64,000 nucleotides of DNA from an uncultured Clostridia bacterium (GTDB taxonomy: Bacteria > Bacillota > Clostridia > Oscillospirales > Ruminococcaceae). The notes below the pieces were generated by a model. It was not told the DNA's origin and did not search any database. It saw nothing but the letters and a program-made list of their open reading frames with translations. Shown here piece after piece: positions 52,501 to 61,425 of the stretch (position 1 is the stretch's first letter; every line of letters begins with the position of its first letter). The stretch covers positions 45,009-109,008 of the forward strand of contig CANQKY010000002.1 of NCBI GenBank assembly GCA_947624575.1, given 5' to 3'. Position numbers and translations under genes: made by a program.

Positions 52501-53863
52501 GCTCGGTTACTATACCGTCCACCAGCCGTACCGCGCCGATCTCGGTCAAAGAGTCCTTTTTCGGGTTAAGACCGGTCGTTTCGGTATCAAATACAACATA
52601 CTCCCCCGAAAGCGGAATGTCCTTCGGACCGGTAACAGCTGCAGTGCCGTCATCCACAAAGTAGGCTTCCACACCATAGAGAATATGAAACGGGTCGTCC
52701 GGATCCTTTTTGCGGTATTCGTCCACCAGATACATGGCGTCCGGGAAAGACTGCACCACACCATGATCGGTGATGGCAACCGCACGGTGTCCCCAGTCAT
52801 GTGCGCGCTGCACCAGCTTTTTCACATCGGTCATTCCGTCCATTTCAGACATATTGGTGTGAAGGTGCAGCTCCACCCGCTTTTCATGCGCGGTATCCTG
52901 CCGCCGCTTTCGGCTGACCTGTATGACCGAATCACAGCGAATGGTATCATCATGCGCATACCGGTCAAACTCCAGTTTGCCGTGGATCACCACGGTAGCG
53001 CCTATTTTCAGCTCGGACAGATGCTCGGTGCGCTTGCTGTCCACCAGTATTTTGGCATCGAACGAGCCGGTATAATCGGTCAACTGAAATGAGAAGATGG
53101 TCAGCTTGCCGTCCTTGACCTCCCGCTTTTCGAGCGCAAAGACGTCCCCCCAGACCGTGACCTCCCCCTCCTCGCCGGTCAGGGAGCCGATCGGCACGGT
53201 GGGACCGGCGATCTGCTTGCCGAACAGCAGCTTGGCGCCTTTGGAGGAAAAGGCGGCTTGGGTGAAATCCATGGTGACGGTTTTCGGCGCGTTGGTGGTC
53301 TTGGACGGTGCGATAACCCGTCCGGGCTTCGGCAACGGCTTTTCGACCGTGACCGGTTTGACCGGCTCGACCGGCTTTTGCGAAACCGGCTCACCGGTCA
53401 ACACGACCCGAACCGAAAGAGAAAACCATTCGGCAATCAGGTCGGACAGCCGTTTTTCCGTCTTTGCCTGCGCCAAAATCTGCAAGCCGCCGTGTTGTAA
53501 GTCGATATGAAGCGTAGTACCGTCATAATCCGCCTTGGCGTCCGCAAGATAGCCGTTGACCACCCCGACGCGGTTTTTGAGCTCGTCCACCAGTACGGGC
53601 AGGCAGTCGGCGGAAAAGAGGGTCGGCAGATAGCGGGGTAGGATCACAAAGCGGGATACGCCCAAAAGCTCCGCCAGCCTGCGCTCACACGCTTTTCTGG
53701 CAGACCCGTCCAACACCGACGAGAGCGCAATCCCCGCCGTCACCGACAGCGGGTCGTCCTCCTTATGTAAAAACAAAAGCCGTGCGTCGGCAAAGGGGGC
53801 GAACAGCTCGTCCTCCCCGATCGCGGAGGCAAAAATATCACAAAACAGCGGCGTATGCTCCAC
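49517..53863 (-). CDS. polC: DNA polymerase III alpha subunit, Gram-positive type PolC
   Basis: 1448 residues, normal length. Order: N-terminal region, OB domain (about 230-315), PHP domain (VELHLHTNMSEMDGM near 328) split by the DEDD proofreading exonuclease (YVVFDTETTGLNPKKD near 420), then the polymerase palm/fingers with PDIDLNFADEYQ near 975. The protein ends TSQMTLFSF, containing a beta-clamp-binding QMTLF motif. Replicates the chromosome. It is the last gene of the pyrH-to-polC unit, 18 bp after ispG. Confidence 0.97.
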   Translation of the reverse strand: MEHTPLFCDIFASAIGEDELFAPFADARLLFLHKEDDPLSVTAGIALSSVLDGSARKACERRLAELLGVSRFVILPRYLPTLFSADCLPVLVDELKNRVGVVNGYLADAKADYDGTTLHIDLQHGGLQILAQAKTEKRLSDLIAEWFSLSVRVVLTGEPVSQKPVEPVKPVTVEKPLPKPGRVIAPSKTTNAPKTVTMDFTQAAFSSKGAKLLFGKQIAGPTVPIGSLTGEEGEVTVWGDVFALEKREVKDGKLTIFSFQLTDYTGSFDAKILVDSKRTEHLSELKIGATVVIHGKLEFDRYAHDDTIRCDSVIQVSRKRRQDTAHEKRVELHLHTNMSEMDGMTDVKKLVQRAHDWGHRAVAITDHGVVQSFPDAMYLVDEYRKKDPDDPFHILYGVEAYFVDDGTAAVTGPKDIPLSGEYVVFDTETTGLNPKKDSLTEIGAVRLVDGIVTERFNTFVDPGRPIPERIVKLTGITDSMVANAPGEADALRMFMEFCGDAVCVAHNAPFDMGFLGAVAERHGLSCPDTAIDTVVLARKLLPDLSNYKLDTVARHLKLGNFNHHRACDDAGILAAIFACLIRQMTEEYGVTSCGEIDKKLGNDDPKQLPSFHQIILVKNKTGLKNLYRLISASYLRYFGAPGRHPKQPRIPKSELVKYREGLIIGSACEAGELFQAVLEGKPWSELCRIASFYDYLEIQPIGNNAFLLRGEDAPVESEEQLREFNRTIVRLGEKLHKPVVATCDVHFLEPEDSIFREILQAGQGYPDADKQAPLYLRTTDEMLQEFSYLGEKKAYEVVVENTNKIADLVDPDLRAFPKGTFTPTIPGAEEELPQICYRRAKEIYGDPLPEIVQQRLDKELDSIIKNGFAVLYIIAQKLVRRSEEDGYMVGSRGSVGSSFAATMAGISEVNPLPPHYICGNCRYSEFFTDGRYGSGYDLPDQLCPMCGKPMRGDGHDIPFETFLGFNGDKAPDIDLNFADEYQARAHQYTTELFGQDHVFKAGTIGTVKDKNAYGFVKKYMEEKGRVVHRAEENRLAIGCTGVKRTTSQHPGGMVVVPAEYDIYDFTPIQHPANKASSGIITTHFDFNAMHDTLLKLDELGHLGPTHFKHLEDMTGIKVDQIPMNDPKVYSLFTSPAALDLSAEEIFSQTGSLALPEMGTENTRRMLVEAKPKNFANLLQISGLSHGTDVWAGNAQELIHSGTCTIDEVIGTRDSIMTYLMYKGLEPGMAFQIMEITRKGKARTQLTEEHLSAMREHGVPEWYIESCMKIQYMFPKAHASAYCIAAVRLGWYKVYYPLEFYATYFTVRGENFDAEAAVQGKGLARARIEGLLAKGKDRIEIEDKALDVLLVLNEALCRGIEFLPVDLYRSHAVNYQNESGKIRLPFSCLSGIGTGAAESLQQAGEKGEYISVEEVKSRSGVSQSVIDRLREAGVFHGIPETSQMTLFSF

Positions 53864-53881
53864 AGTATACCTTTCCTTTCG

Positions 53882-54922
53882 TTACAGCTTGGCGATCTCG
53901 GTAAGTAAGGCGGGCAGAATCTGATCCTCCGGCACCTTTCTGATGATCTCGCCCTTTCGGAATAAAACGGCGCAGCCGTCCCCGCCGGCAATGCCGATGT
54001 CGGCGTCCCGCGCTTCGCCGGGACCGTTCACCACGCACCCCATCACCGCCACCTTAATCGGCTTGCGGCAGCCGCGCAGACCTTCCTCCACCTTGGAAGC
54101 AAGCGGGATTAAATCAATTTTGGTTCTGCCGCAGGTGGGACAGGAGACGATCTGGGGGCGGTTCGGCAGCAGATCAAGGCTGTGCAGAATATCCTGCGCG
54201 GCGGCGATCTCACGGATCGGGTCGGCGGTGAGCGATACCCGAATCGTATCGCCGATGCCCGAAAGCAGAAGGCTGCCGATTCCCACCGCGGATTTAACGA
54301 GCCCCATTCGCTCGGTGCCCGCCTCGGTCACGCCGAGGTGAAGCGGATACTCACAGTCCTTTGCCAGCAGTCGGTAGGCTTTGGTCATCAGCGCCACATT
54401 GCTCGATTTGAGCGAGATGACAATATCCCGAAAATCGAACCGCTCCAGCAGACCGATATGATAGTTTGCGCTTTCCACCAAAGCCTCCGGCGTCACGCCG
54501 CCATGCCGCGCCAATATATCCTTTTCCAGCGAGCCGCCGTTGACCCCGATCCGAATCGGGATATGCCGCTTTTTGCAGGCGTCGGCGACCGCCTTCACCC
54601 GCTCGTCCGAGCCGATGTTGCCGGGGTTGATTCGGATTTTATCCACCCCCTCGGCGGCGCACCGAAGTGCTAACCGATAGTCAAAGTGGATATCCGCCAC
54701 CACCGGTATTTTTACCGCCCGCTTCAGCGCGGGGATCAGTGCAACGGCAGCCTCGTCCGGCACCGAAACGCGGACGATCTCACAGCCCGCCGCCTCGAGC
54801 TCCTTTGCCTGCCGGACATTCCCCGCAATGTCGTTTGCCGGTACATTCAGCATCGACTGGATATAGATATGCCCGTCGCCCAAGGTGCAGTTTCCCACCC
54901 GAACTTTTTTTACCTGTCTCAT
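53882..54922 (-). CDS. ispG: 4-hydroxy-3-methylbut-2-enyl diphosphate synthase IspG
   Basis: 346 residues. Penultimate step of the MEP isoprenoid pathway. TIM barrel at the N-terminus (MRQVKKVRVGNCTLG), then the 4Fe-4S domain with CPTCGRTKIDL and GCVVNGPGEARDADIGIAGG. Clustered with dxr and uppS, so precursor and undecaprenyl synthesis are co-expressed. Confidence 0.96.
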   Translation of the reverse strand: MRQVKKVRVGNCTLGDGHIYIQSMLNVPANDIAGNVRQAKELEAAGCEIVRVSVPDEAAVALIPALKRAVKIPVVADIHFDYRLALRCAAEGVDKIRINPGNIGSDERVKAVADACKKRHIPIRIGVNGGSLEKDILARHGGVTPEALVESANYHIGLLERFDFRDIVISLKSSNVALMTKAYRLLAKDCEYPLHLGVTEAGTERMGLVKSAVGIGSLLLSGIGDTIRVSLTADPIREIAAAQDILHSLDLLPNRPQIVSCPTCGRTKIDLIPLASKVEEGLRGCRKPIKVAVMGCVVNGPGEARDADIGIAGGDGCAVLFRKGEIIRKVPEDQILPALLTEIAKL

Positions 54923-54937
54923 ACTACTTTCGCCTTC

Positions 54938-55948
54938 CTAGAATAGGTGCAGAATATCCTTTGCGGTCACCGCGATCATCAGCAGCATCAACAGCGACAT
55001 ACCGACCGCATGAACCGCCGCTTCCACCGTTCGCTTGACCGGTTTCCTGAAAATCCATTCGATCAACACAAATACCAGCCGTCCGCCGTCCAGAGCCGGA
55101 ACGGGCAGCAGATTGAAGATACCGACATTGATGGTAAGCAGTGCAAAAATCCAGAGAATCGAATCGAAATCCACGGCATACTCATGCAGCACGGCGCCGA
55201 CCCCGACCGGACCGGACAATTCGTTGAAGCCGACCCTGCCGGTCAAAAGGTCGCCCAGCGAACGCCAGACCAGCTTCGCCATATATCCCGTTGTCAAAAC
55301 GGCATGGCGCGGCACCGACAAAAACGTTTTCTTCTCGCCGTACACCTTGAAATCCAGCTCCAGCCGGTTGTCCTGCATGGCAAACTGCACCGAAGGCAGA
55401 ACGACCCGCTCCCCGTTTCGCTTTACTTCGATACGGGCGCTGCCGTTTTCGGCAAAGGTGAGGGCGTAGGACAGATCGTCCAGCGTTAGAATACGGGTGT
55501 CGTTCACTTTGAGAATCTGATCGTCCACAGAGAGCCCCGTCTGCTGCGACAGCGCGCCGTCGGCAAACTCGGCAATCACCGTGGTGCCGAGCGCAGGCTG
55601 CATGGCGGTAAAAATAAGAAGCACAATAAAGCCAAGAATCAGATTCATGGTGCCGCCCGCAATCAGCACCAGCACCCGCTTCCAGGGCGCCTGATTGACA
55701 AAGGCGTGCGGATCGGCGGACTCGCCGTTCTCCCCTTCCATGGCGACGTAGCCGCCGATCGGGAGCAGGCGCAGCGCATACTTGGTTCCGCCGCGATAAA
55801 ACGAACAGAGCTGCGGACCCATGCCGATCGAAAACTCCTGCACTGTGATGCCGCAGGCTTTCGCCACCAGAAAATGCCCCAGCTCATGCAGAGAGATCAT
55901 CAGCCCGAACATGACGGCGACCGCCAGAACAGTAATCAAAACGGACAA
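54938..55948 (-). CDS. rseP: Site-2 intramembrane metalloprotease RseP
   Basis: 336 residues. Zinc motif HELGHFLVAK near residue 21 in the first membrane helix, one PDZ domain (about 115-190), and the second active-site motif LLPVPALDGGRLVF near 285. Cuts anti-sigma factors and remnant signal peptides. Usual position between dxr and ispG. Confidence 0.95.
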   Translation of the reverse strand: MSVLITVLAVAVMFGLMISLHELGHFLVAKACGITVQEFSIGMGPQLCSFYRGGTKYALRLLPIGGYVAMEGENGESADPHAFVNQAPWKRVLVLIAGGTMNLILGFIVLLIFTAMQPALGTTVIAEFADGALSQQTGLSVDDQILKVNDTRILTLDDLSYALTFAENGSARIEVKRNGERVVLPSVQFAMQDNRLELDFKVYGEKKTFLSVPRHAVLTTGYMAKLVWRSLGDLLTGRVGFNELSGPVGVGAVLHEYAVDFDSILWIFALLTINVGIFNLLPVPALDGGRLVFVLIEWIFRKPVKRTVEAAVHAVGMSLLMLLMIAVTAKDILHLF

Positions 55949-55968
55949 ACTATCACCGCTTCCACAAT

Positions 55969-57111
55969 CTAATTCAAAGAGGCATATACATATTCTTTGG
56001 CACGGCGGTCTGCCTCATACACCTCGTCGACGGTATATTCTCCCGTCTTTGCGGGAAGCTCCAATGCGCCGCAGACCAGCTTGCCGATCTGCAAAAAGGA
56101 GATTTTGCCGTCCAAAAAGAGGGAAACCGCCGCCTCATTCGCGCCGTTGACCAGCGCGGGATAAAGTCCGCCCCGCTCGATTGCCTCCCGACAGGCGGCA
56201 AGACAGAGGAAGGTTTCGGTATCCGGTTTGCCGAAGGTGAGCTGCGGATAATCCGCAAAGGAAAGAGGTTTCGTCGGACAGGAAAGACGATTCGGGTAGG
56301 TCAGGGCATACTGGATCGGAATCTTCATATCCGGCACCCCGAGCTGCGCGATCACCGCGCAGTCCTGATATTCCACCATGGAGTGGATCACACTCTGCGG
56401 GTGGACGACGATCTCGACCTCCTGCGGCTTTTTCCCAAACAGCCAGACCGCTTCGATCAGCTCCAGCCCCTTATTCATCAGGGTAGCAGAGTCAATGGTC
56501 ACTTTTGCACCCATTGACCAGTTCGGGTGGTGCAATGCCTGTTCGGGTGTGATATCTGTCAGCTCCGACGCCTTTTTCCCGTAAAACGGACCGCCCGATG
56601 CGGTGAGGATCACCTTTTTTACCTGCCTGCCGTCATTCCCCTGCAGGCATTGGAAAATGGCGGAATGCTCGCTGTCCACCGGATAGATCGGCACGCCGTT
56701 TTCCTTTGCCTTTTGCATGACAAGCTGTCCGCCTGCCACCAGTGTTTCCTTATTGGCAAGCGCCAATTCCTTTTTCGCCTCGATTGCCGCCAGCGTCGGG
56801 CGCAAGCCGATCATGCCGACCACCGCGTTGAGTACGATATCCGCGTCGGGGAAAGCCGCCGCTTCGCAGAGCCCTTTCTCCCCCGTCACCACCCGAATCG
56901 GCAGATCGCGCAGACGCTCTGCCAATGCCGGATAAAATTCATGGTCATAAACACAGACAAGCGAGGGACGAAATTCCCGCGCCTGCTGTTCCAGTAAAGC
57001 AATATTTCTTCGGGCTGCCAGCGCCGCCACCGGCATATGATGGGCGCGCGCCACCTCAAGCGTTTGGGTGCCGATTGAGCCGGTAGAGCCAAGCAAGGAT
57101 AATCGTTTCAT
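55969..57111 (-). CDS. dxr: 1-deoxy-D-xylulose-5-phosphate reductoisomerase
   Basis: 380 residues. NADPH motif LLGSTGSIGTQTLEV at the N-terminus, catalytic region ALANKETLVAGG near 120, VDSEHSAIFQCLQG near 145. First committed step of the MEP pathway. Confidence 0.96.
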   Translation of the reverse strand: MKRLSLLGSTGSIGTQTLEVARAHHMPVAALAARRNIALLEQQAREFRPSLVCVYDHEFYPALAERLRDLPIRVVTGEKGLCEAAAFPDADIVLNAVVGMIGLRPTLAAIEAKKELALANKETLVAGGQLVMQKAKENGVPIYPVDSEHSAIFQCLQGNDGRQVKKVILTASGGPFYGKKASELTDITPEQALHHPNWSMGAKVTIDSATLMNKGLELIEAVWLFGKKPQEVEIVVHPQSVIHSMVEYQDCAVIAQLGVPDMKIPIQYALTYPNRLSCPTKPLSFADYPQLTFGKPDTETFLCLAACREAIERGGLYPALVNGANEAAVSLFLDGKISFLQIGKLVCGALELPAKTGEYTVDEVYEADRRAKEYVYASLN

Positions 57112-57122
57112 ACTACCGTCCT

Positions 57123-57947
57123 TTACGAAATCAGAGGAAATACCTGCTGCACCATGTAGAGAAAGGGCGCCACGACCAAAACGCTGTCAAACCGGTCGAG
57201 GATTCCGCCGTGTCCCGGCAGAATATCGCCAAAATCCTTGATGCCGCACTGCCGCTTGATAAAGGACGCCACCAGATCGCCCAAAATCGCCAGCAGCGCG
57301 CCGATGATCCCCACCAAAATCAGCAGCAGATAGGACAAATGATGCTCCCCGCTGCGGATCGCGGCATAGATAAGCCCGATCAGCAGACAGCAGATGACAT
57401 TGAACACCGCGCCGCCGATCGCACCCTCTATCGTTTTTTTCGGGCTGATCTCGGGCGCCAGCTTATGCTTCCCGAAAGCGCGTCCCACAAAGTACGCGCC
57501 CGCATCGGAAAGCCACGCGCAGGCAAAGGTGATGAGGATATAGAATAAACCGTTTCCCGCCGCGTCATACCGCATATAAAGCAGGGTGGAAAAGGAAAGC
57601 GGAACCAGCGCGGAAAACGAGAGAGGAAGGCAGACCTGCTCCAGCCGTATGGTGCGGTGAAACCGCAGCATGACAAGAGCCAACAGCAATAGATAGATCG
57701 GGATCACAAGATACCCGAAGGTGGTGATGCCAAACTGCCGCCGCACAAAAGGCAGACAGGCGGCGAACAAAAGGCTTAACACCGTGACCGGCAGATGCTG
57801 TAAATATTTTGTCGCCGTTAGCAGCTCATACACCGCCAAAACCGATACGACGGAAACCGCGATATCCATCAACAGGGTCTTGTGAAACACAAGCACAAGG
57901 AGCAGAACCGGCAAGCCGATTGCCGCAGTGAGCAGTCTCTGTTTCAT
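57123..57947 (-). CDS. cdsA: Phosphatidate cytidylyltransferase
   Basis: 274 residues, seven or eight membrane segments. CdsA signature near the C-terminus: GDLVASFIKRQCGIKDFG then LPGHGGILDRFDS. Makes CDP-diacylglycerol. The ATG at 57947 overlaps the uppS stop (ATGA). Confidence 0.95.
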   Translation of the reverse strand: MKQRLLTAAIGLPVLLLVLVFHKTLLMDIAVSVVSVLAVYELLTATKYLQHLPVTVLSLLFAACLPFVRRQFGITTFGYLVIPIYLLLLALVMLRFHRTIRLEQVCLPLSFSALVPLSFSTLLYMRYDAAGNGLFYILITFACAWLSDAGAYFVGRAFGKHKLAPEISPKKTIEGAIGGAVFNVICCLLIGLIYAAIRSGEHHLSYLLLILVGIIGALLAILGDLVASFIKRQCGIKDFGDILPGHGGILDRFDSVLVVAPFLYMVQQVFPLIS

Positions 57948-58651
57948 TCTGCGCCTCCAAACCGCCGGTTGCGTTTTTGAAACTCCCTGATCGCATTGTC
58001 CAGCATTTTTTCCGAAAAATCGGGCCACAGCGTATTCATAAACACATACTCGGCATACGCCGTTTGCCAAAGCATAAAGTTGGACAGCCGGTATTCCCCG
58101 CTCGGGCGAATGAGAAGGTCCACATCGGGCTGCCCCGCCGTATAAAGATGCGCCGCCACGGTCGATTCATCGATCTCCTCCGGCAAAAGCGCACCGCTTT
58201 TCACCTCGGCGGCGATCTTCTGCATCGCCTGTGCCAGCTCCCGCCTGCCGCCGTAGTTGATCGCAATATTCACGATCAGTCCGGTGGCGTTCTCGGACAG
58301 CTTTTCGGCATGATCCATCATCTGCCGCATCTCCTCGCTGAAAGCCGAGAGATCGCCGATAAAATGGGTCTTGATATTCAGTTTCACATAGCTTTCGGCG
58401 TCCCGCAGATAATCCATCATCAGTTCGAGAATGGTATCCACTTCCTTTTGCGGACGCTTCCAGTTTTCGGTGGAAAAGGCATACACGGTCAGATAACGCA
58501 CGCCGATCCGATTGCAGTACTCCGCGATCCGGCGGAACGTCTTAGCGCCCACCGAATGCCCGGCATACCGCGGCAATCCGCGCAGTTTTGCCCAGCGGCC
58601 GTTGCCGTCCATAATGATACCGATATGCTGCGGGATCAACTGATCTGCCAT
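57944..58651 (-). CDS. uppS: Undecaprenyl diphosphate synthase
   Basis: 235 residues. HIGIIMDGNGRWAKLRG at the N-terminus, YAFSTENWKRP near 70 and LIRPSGEYRLSNFMLWQ near 190. Synthesises the C55 lipid carrier for wall polymers. Confidence 0.96.
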   Translation of the reverse strand: MADQLIPQHIGIIMDGNGRWAKLRGLPRYAGHSVGAKTFRRIAEYCNRIGVRYLTVYAFSTENWKRPQKEVDTILELMMDYLRDAESYVKLNIKTHFIGDLSAFSEEMRQMMDHAEKLSENATGLIVNIAINYGGRRELAQAMQKIAAEVKSGALLPEEIDESTVAAHLYTAGQPDVDLLIRPSGEYRLSNFMLWQTAYAEYVFMNTLWPDFSEKMLDNAIREFQKRNRRFGGAE

Positions 58652-58672
58652 TTAGCCTGTCACCCCTTTTTG

Positions 58673-59227
58673 TCAGAGAGAAAGGATCTCCTTCTCCTTG
58701 CTGTCACAAAGCTGATCGACCTCTTTGCAATACCGGTCGGTCAGGTTCTGCACCGACTTCTCGCCGTCTTTTTGGTCGTCCTCGGTGATATCGCCGTTCT
58801 TTTTCATGGCTTTGAGGGCGTCGAGCGCGTCATGCCGGTGGTTCCGGACGGATACCTTCGCCTTTTCCGCCATTTTCCGAACGCTTTTGACCAGCTCCTT
58901 CCGGCGCTCCTCGGTCGGCTGCGGGAACGCCAAGCGGATCACCTTGCCGTCGTTGGTCGGATTGATCCCCAGATCGGAGGTGAGGATCGCCTTTTCGATC
59001 GCTTTGAGGGTGGAAATATCCCACGGCTGAATGACCAGTATCCGCGCCTCCTGCACCGAAATCGCCGCCATCTGCGGGATCGGCGTCGGCGCGCCGTAAT
59101 AATCCACCATGATCCGATTGAGCAGCGCAGGCTGTGCGCGCCCCGCGCGGATCGTGGCAAACTCATTCCCCAATGCCTCAATGGTTTTCTGCATTTTTGC
59201 TTCGGTGTTTTTTAATTGCTCCTTCAT
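58673..59227 (-). CDS. frr: Ribosome recycling factor
   Basis: 184 residues, normal length. Ends with the conserved KEVDQLCDSKEKEILSL. Contains NPTNDGKVIRLAFPQPTEERRKEL. Follows pyrH as in most bacteria. Confidence 0.97.
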   Translation of the reverse strand: MKEQLKNTEAKMQKTIEALGNEFATIRAGRAQPALLNRIMVDYYGAPTPIPQMAAISVQEARILVIQPWDISTLKAIEKAILTSDLGINPTNDGKVIRLAFPQPTEERRKELVKSVRKMAEKAKVSVRNHRHDALDALKAMKKNGDITEDDQKDGEKSVQNLTDRYCKEVDQLCDSKEKEILSL

Positions 59228-59243
59228 GGTGCGTACTCCTTTC

Positions 59244-59945
59244 TCACACTGTAACCAGCGTACCGATCGGCTCCCCCTTTACGGCACGCACAATATTCTG
59301 CGGATCGCTCAAATCAAAAACCAAAATCGGAAGTCCGTTATCGCGGCACATCGAAGCGGCGGTCGCGTCCATCACGCCCAAATCCTCACCCAACACCTGC
59401 GTGAAGGAAAGGGTGTCGTACTTCTTAGCGTCGCTGTAAAGATGCGGGTCCTTATCGTAAACGCCGTCCACCATCGTTGCCTTGAAGATCACCTCGGCGC
59501 CGATCTCCGCCGCACGGAGGGACGCCGCCGTATCGGTCGAGAAAAAGGGATTGCCGGTGCCGCAGCCGAAGATCACGACCCGCCCTTTTTCGAGATGGCG
59601 CACCGCACGGTTGCGGATATACGGCTCCGCCACCTGCTGCATGGCGATCGCCGTCTGCACTCTGACGTCCACGCCGCATTCCTCCAGCACATCTGCCACG
59701 GCAAGCGCGTTCATGGTCGTCCCCAGCATACCGATATGGTCGGCGCGGGTGCGATCCATCGAGCCGCTGCTCCGCCCCCGCCAGAAGTTGCCACCTCCCA
59801 CCACGATTGCAAGCTGCACACCGAGAGCATGGGCGTCCCGAATGCTGGCGCAGATCGGGCGGATCACATCATAATCGAGCCCGAACCTTTTTTCGCCCGC
59901 CAGTGCCTCACCGCTGAGCTTCAATAAAATCCGATGATACTTCAC
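59244..59945 (-). CDS. pyrH: UMP kinase
   Basis: 233 residues. Amino-acid-kinase fold: [13 protein letters not shown] at the N-terminus, [10 protein letters not shown] near 55, [11 protein letters not shown] near 135. The GTG at 59945 ([12 protein letters not shown]) has GAGGAAG upstream and gives the family length; an ATG at 59981 is less likely. First gene of the pyrH-frr-uppS-cdsA-dxr-rseP-ispG-polC unit. rpsB and tsf, which often precede pyrH, are absent. Confidence 0.95.
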   Translation of the reverse strand: MKYHRILLKLSGEALAGEKRFGLDYDVIRPICASIRDAHALGVQLAIVVGGGNFWRGRSSGSMDRTRADHIGMLGTTMNALAVADVLEECGVDVRVQTAIAMQQVAEPYIRNRAVRHLEKGRVVIFGCGTGNPFFSTDTAASLRAAEIGAEVIFKATMVDGVYDKDPHLYSDAKKYDTLSFTQVLGEDLGVMDATAASMCRDNGLPILVFDLSDPQNIVRAVKGEPIGTLVTV

Positions 59946-59981
59946 CCTTTTCACTTCCTCATAAACCGATTTGCTACACAT

Positions 59982-60010
59982 ATTCTACAATAGAACGGGA
60001 AATCTGTAAA
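59982..60010 (-). promoter_or_regulatory. Promoter of the pyrH-polC unit
   Basis: On the minus strand, TTTACA (60005-60010) and TAGAAT (59982-59987) with a 17-bp spacer. Confidence 0.65.
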
Positions 60011-60089
60011 GCCTTTTCGAGCAGTTTCCACACAAATTTTTCCATGCAGATTATCTATATGCGGCATGGCGCGAAAAAAGAGCAGAAAC

Positions 60090-60119
60090 AGCAGGTAAAG
60101 CCTTTTTGCTTTACCTGCT
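60090..60119 (-). terminator. Terminator of the purine operon
   Basis: AGCAGGTAAAGC (60090-60101) pairs perfectly with GCTTTACCTGCT (60108-60119); a T-rich stretch follows on the minus strand. Confidence 0.9.
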
Positions 60120-60125
60120 GTCCCG

Positions 60126-61409
60126 TTATCCTTTGCTTTCTTCCAAAGCGCGCTTGCCGATATCACGGCGGTAATGCGCACCGGTAAAGAAAATCCCCTT
60201 TACCGCCCGATAGGAGTTTGCCAGTGCCTGCGGCAGGTCGTCCCCCAATGCGGTGACGCCCAGAACCCGTCCGCCTGAAGTGACATAAAAGCCGCCTTCA
60301 CACCTTGTGCCGGCGTGGTAAACGGTGGCATTTTTGAGCTGTCCGTTTCGGTCAAGCCCTGAGATCGGATAGCCGGTTTGATACGACTGCGGATACCCGC
60401 CCGACGCCATGATGATACAGGCGGCGGAACCGGAAAGGAAGGTGATCTCCATCTCCGCCAGGCGCTCCTCATAAACGGCGTCCATGATTTCCGCCAGATC
60501 GGTTTTGAGAAGCGGCAGCACCACCTGCGCCTCCGGGTCCCCGAAGCGGCAGTTATACTCGATCACCTTGGGACCGTTCGGGGTGAGCATCAGCCCAAAA
60601 TACAAGCACCCCTTAAAGGGACGACCCTCCGCCGTCATCGCCTGAACAGTGGGGAGGAAAATTTCCTTCATGCAGCGCTCGTGAATTTCCGCCGTATAAA
60701 GCGGGCTGGGCGCAATGGTGCCCATGCCGCCGGTGTTGAGCCCCTGATCGCCGTCCAGCGCGCGTTTGTGATCCATCGAGGACACCATCGGGCATACGGT
60801 ATGTCCGTCCGAAAAGGCAAGCACCGTCACCTCGGGACCGGTCAGAAATTCCTCGATGACCACCTGATCGCCGCTGGCGCCGAAGATTTTATCCTCCATA
60901 ATGGTCTTGACCGCCGCCTCGGCTTCCTCCATATTCTGCGCGATGATGACCCCTTTCCCCAATGCAAGACCGCTTGCCTTGATGACGGCAGGAAATTGAT
61001 TTTTCTCACGCAGATAGGAAACGGCAGACGCGGGGTCGGAAAAAATCTCATAATCCGCAGTGGGGATATGATACTTTTTCATAAACTCCTTCGAAAACGC
61101 CTTATTTCCCTCGAACTCGGCGGCGGCGCGATTGGGTCCAAAGGAGCGGATTCCCGCCGCCTCCAGTGCGTCCACCATGCCGAGCACCAGAGGATCGTCC
61201 GGTGCGACCACCACAAAATCAACGGCGTGCTCCTTTGCAAAGCCGACCATGCCCTCGATATCCGTTGCCTTGATCGGCACGCATTGTGCATCGGCGGCAA
61301 TCCCGCCGTTCCCCGGCGCACAGTAGATTTGGCTGACCTGCGGGCTTTCCTTTAACTTGCGGATAATGGCGTGCTCTCTGCCGCCGCCGCCGACTACCAG
61401 ATAAGTCAT
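60126..61409 (-). CDS. purD: Phosphoribosylamine-glycine ligase
   Basis: 427 residues. ATP-grasp enzyme: N-terminal MTYLVVGGGGREHAI, ATP-binding FPAVIKASGLALGKGV near 140, and GDPEAQVVLPLL near 290. Second step of purine synthesis. Last gene of the purine unit. Confidence 0.97.
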   Translation of the reverse strand: MTYLVVGGGGREHAIIRKLKESPQVSQIYCAPGNGGIAADAQCVPIKATDIEGMVGFAKEHAVDFVVVAPDDPLVLGMVDALEAAGIRSFGPNRAAAEFEGNKAFSKEFMKKYHIPTADYEIFSDPASAVSYLREKNQFPAVIKASGLALGKGVIIAQNMEEAEAAVKTIMEDKIFGASGDQVVIEEFLTGPEVTVLAFSDGHTVCPMVSSMDHKRALDGDQGLNTGGMGTIAPSPLYTAEIHERCMKEIFLPTVQAMTAEGRPFKGCLYFGLMLTPNGPKVIEYNCRFGDPEAQVVLPLLKTDLAEIMDAVYEERLAEMEITFLSGSAACIIMASGGYPQSYQTGYPISGLDRNGQLKNATVYHAGTRCEGGFYVTSGGRVLGVTALGDDLPQALANSYRAVKGIFFTGAHYRRDIGKRALEESKG

Positions 61410-61425
61410 GCTCTGCCTCCTTAAC

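Noticed and set aside
51704..53092. 462-codon open frame antisense to polC
   Set aside because: Shadow of a strongly conserved gene, with no supporting start signals.
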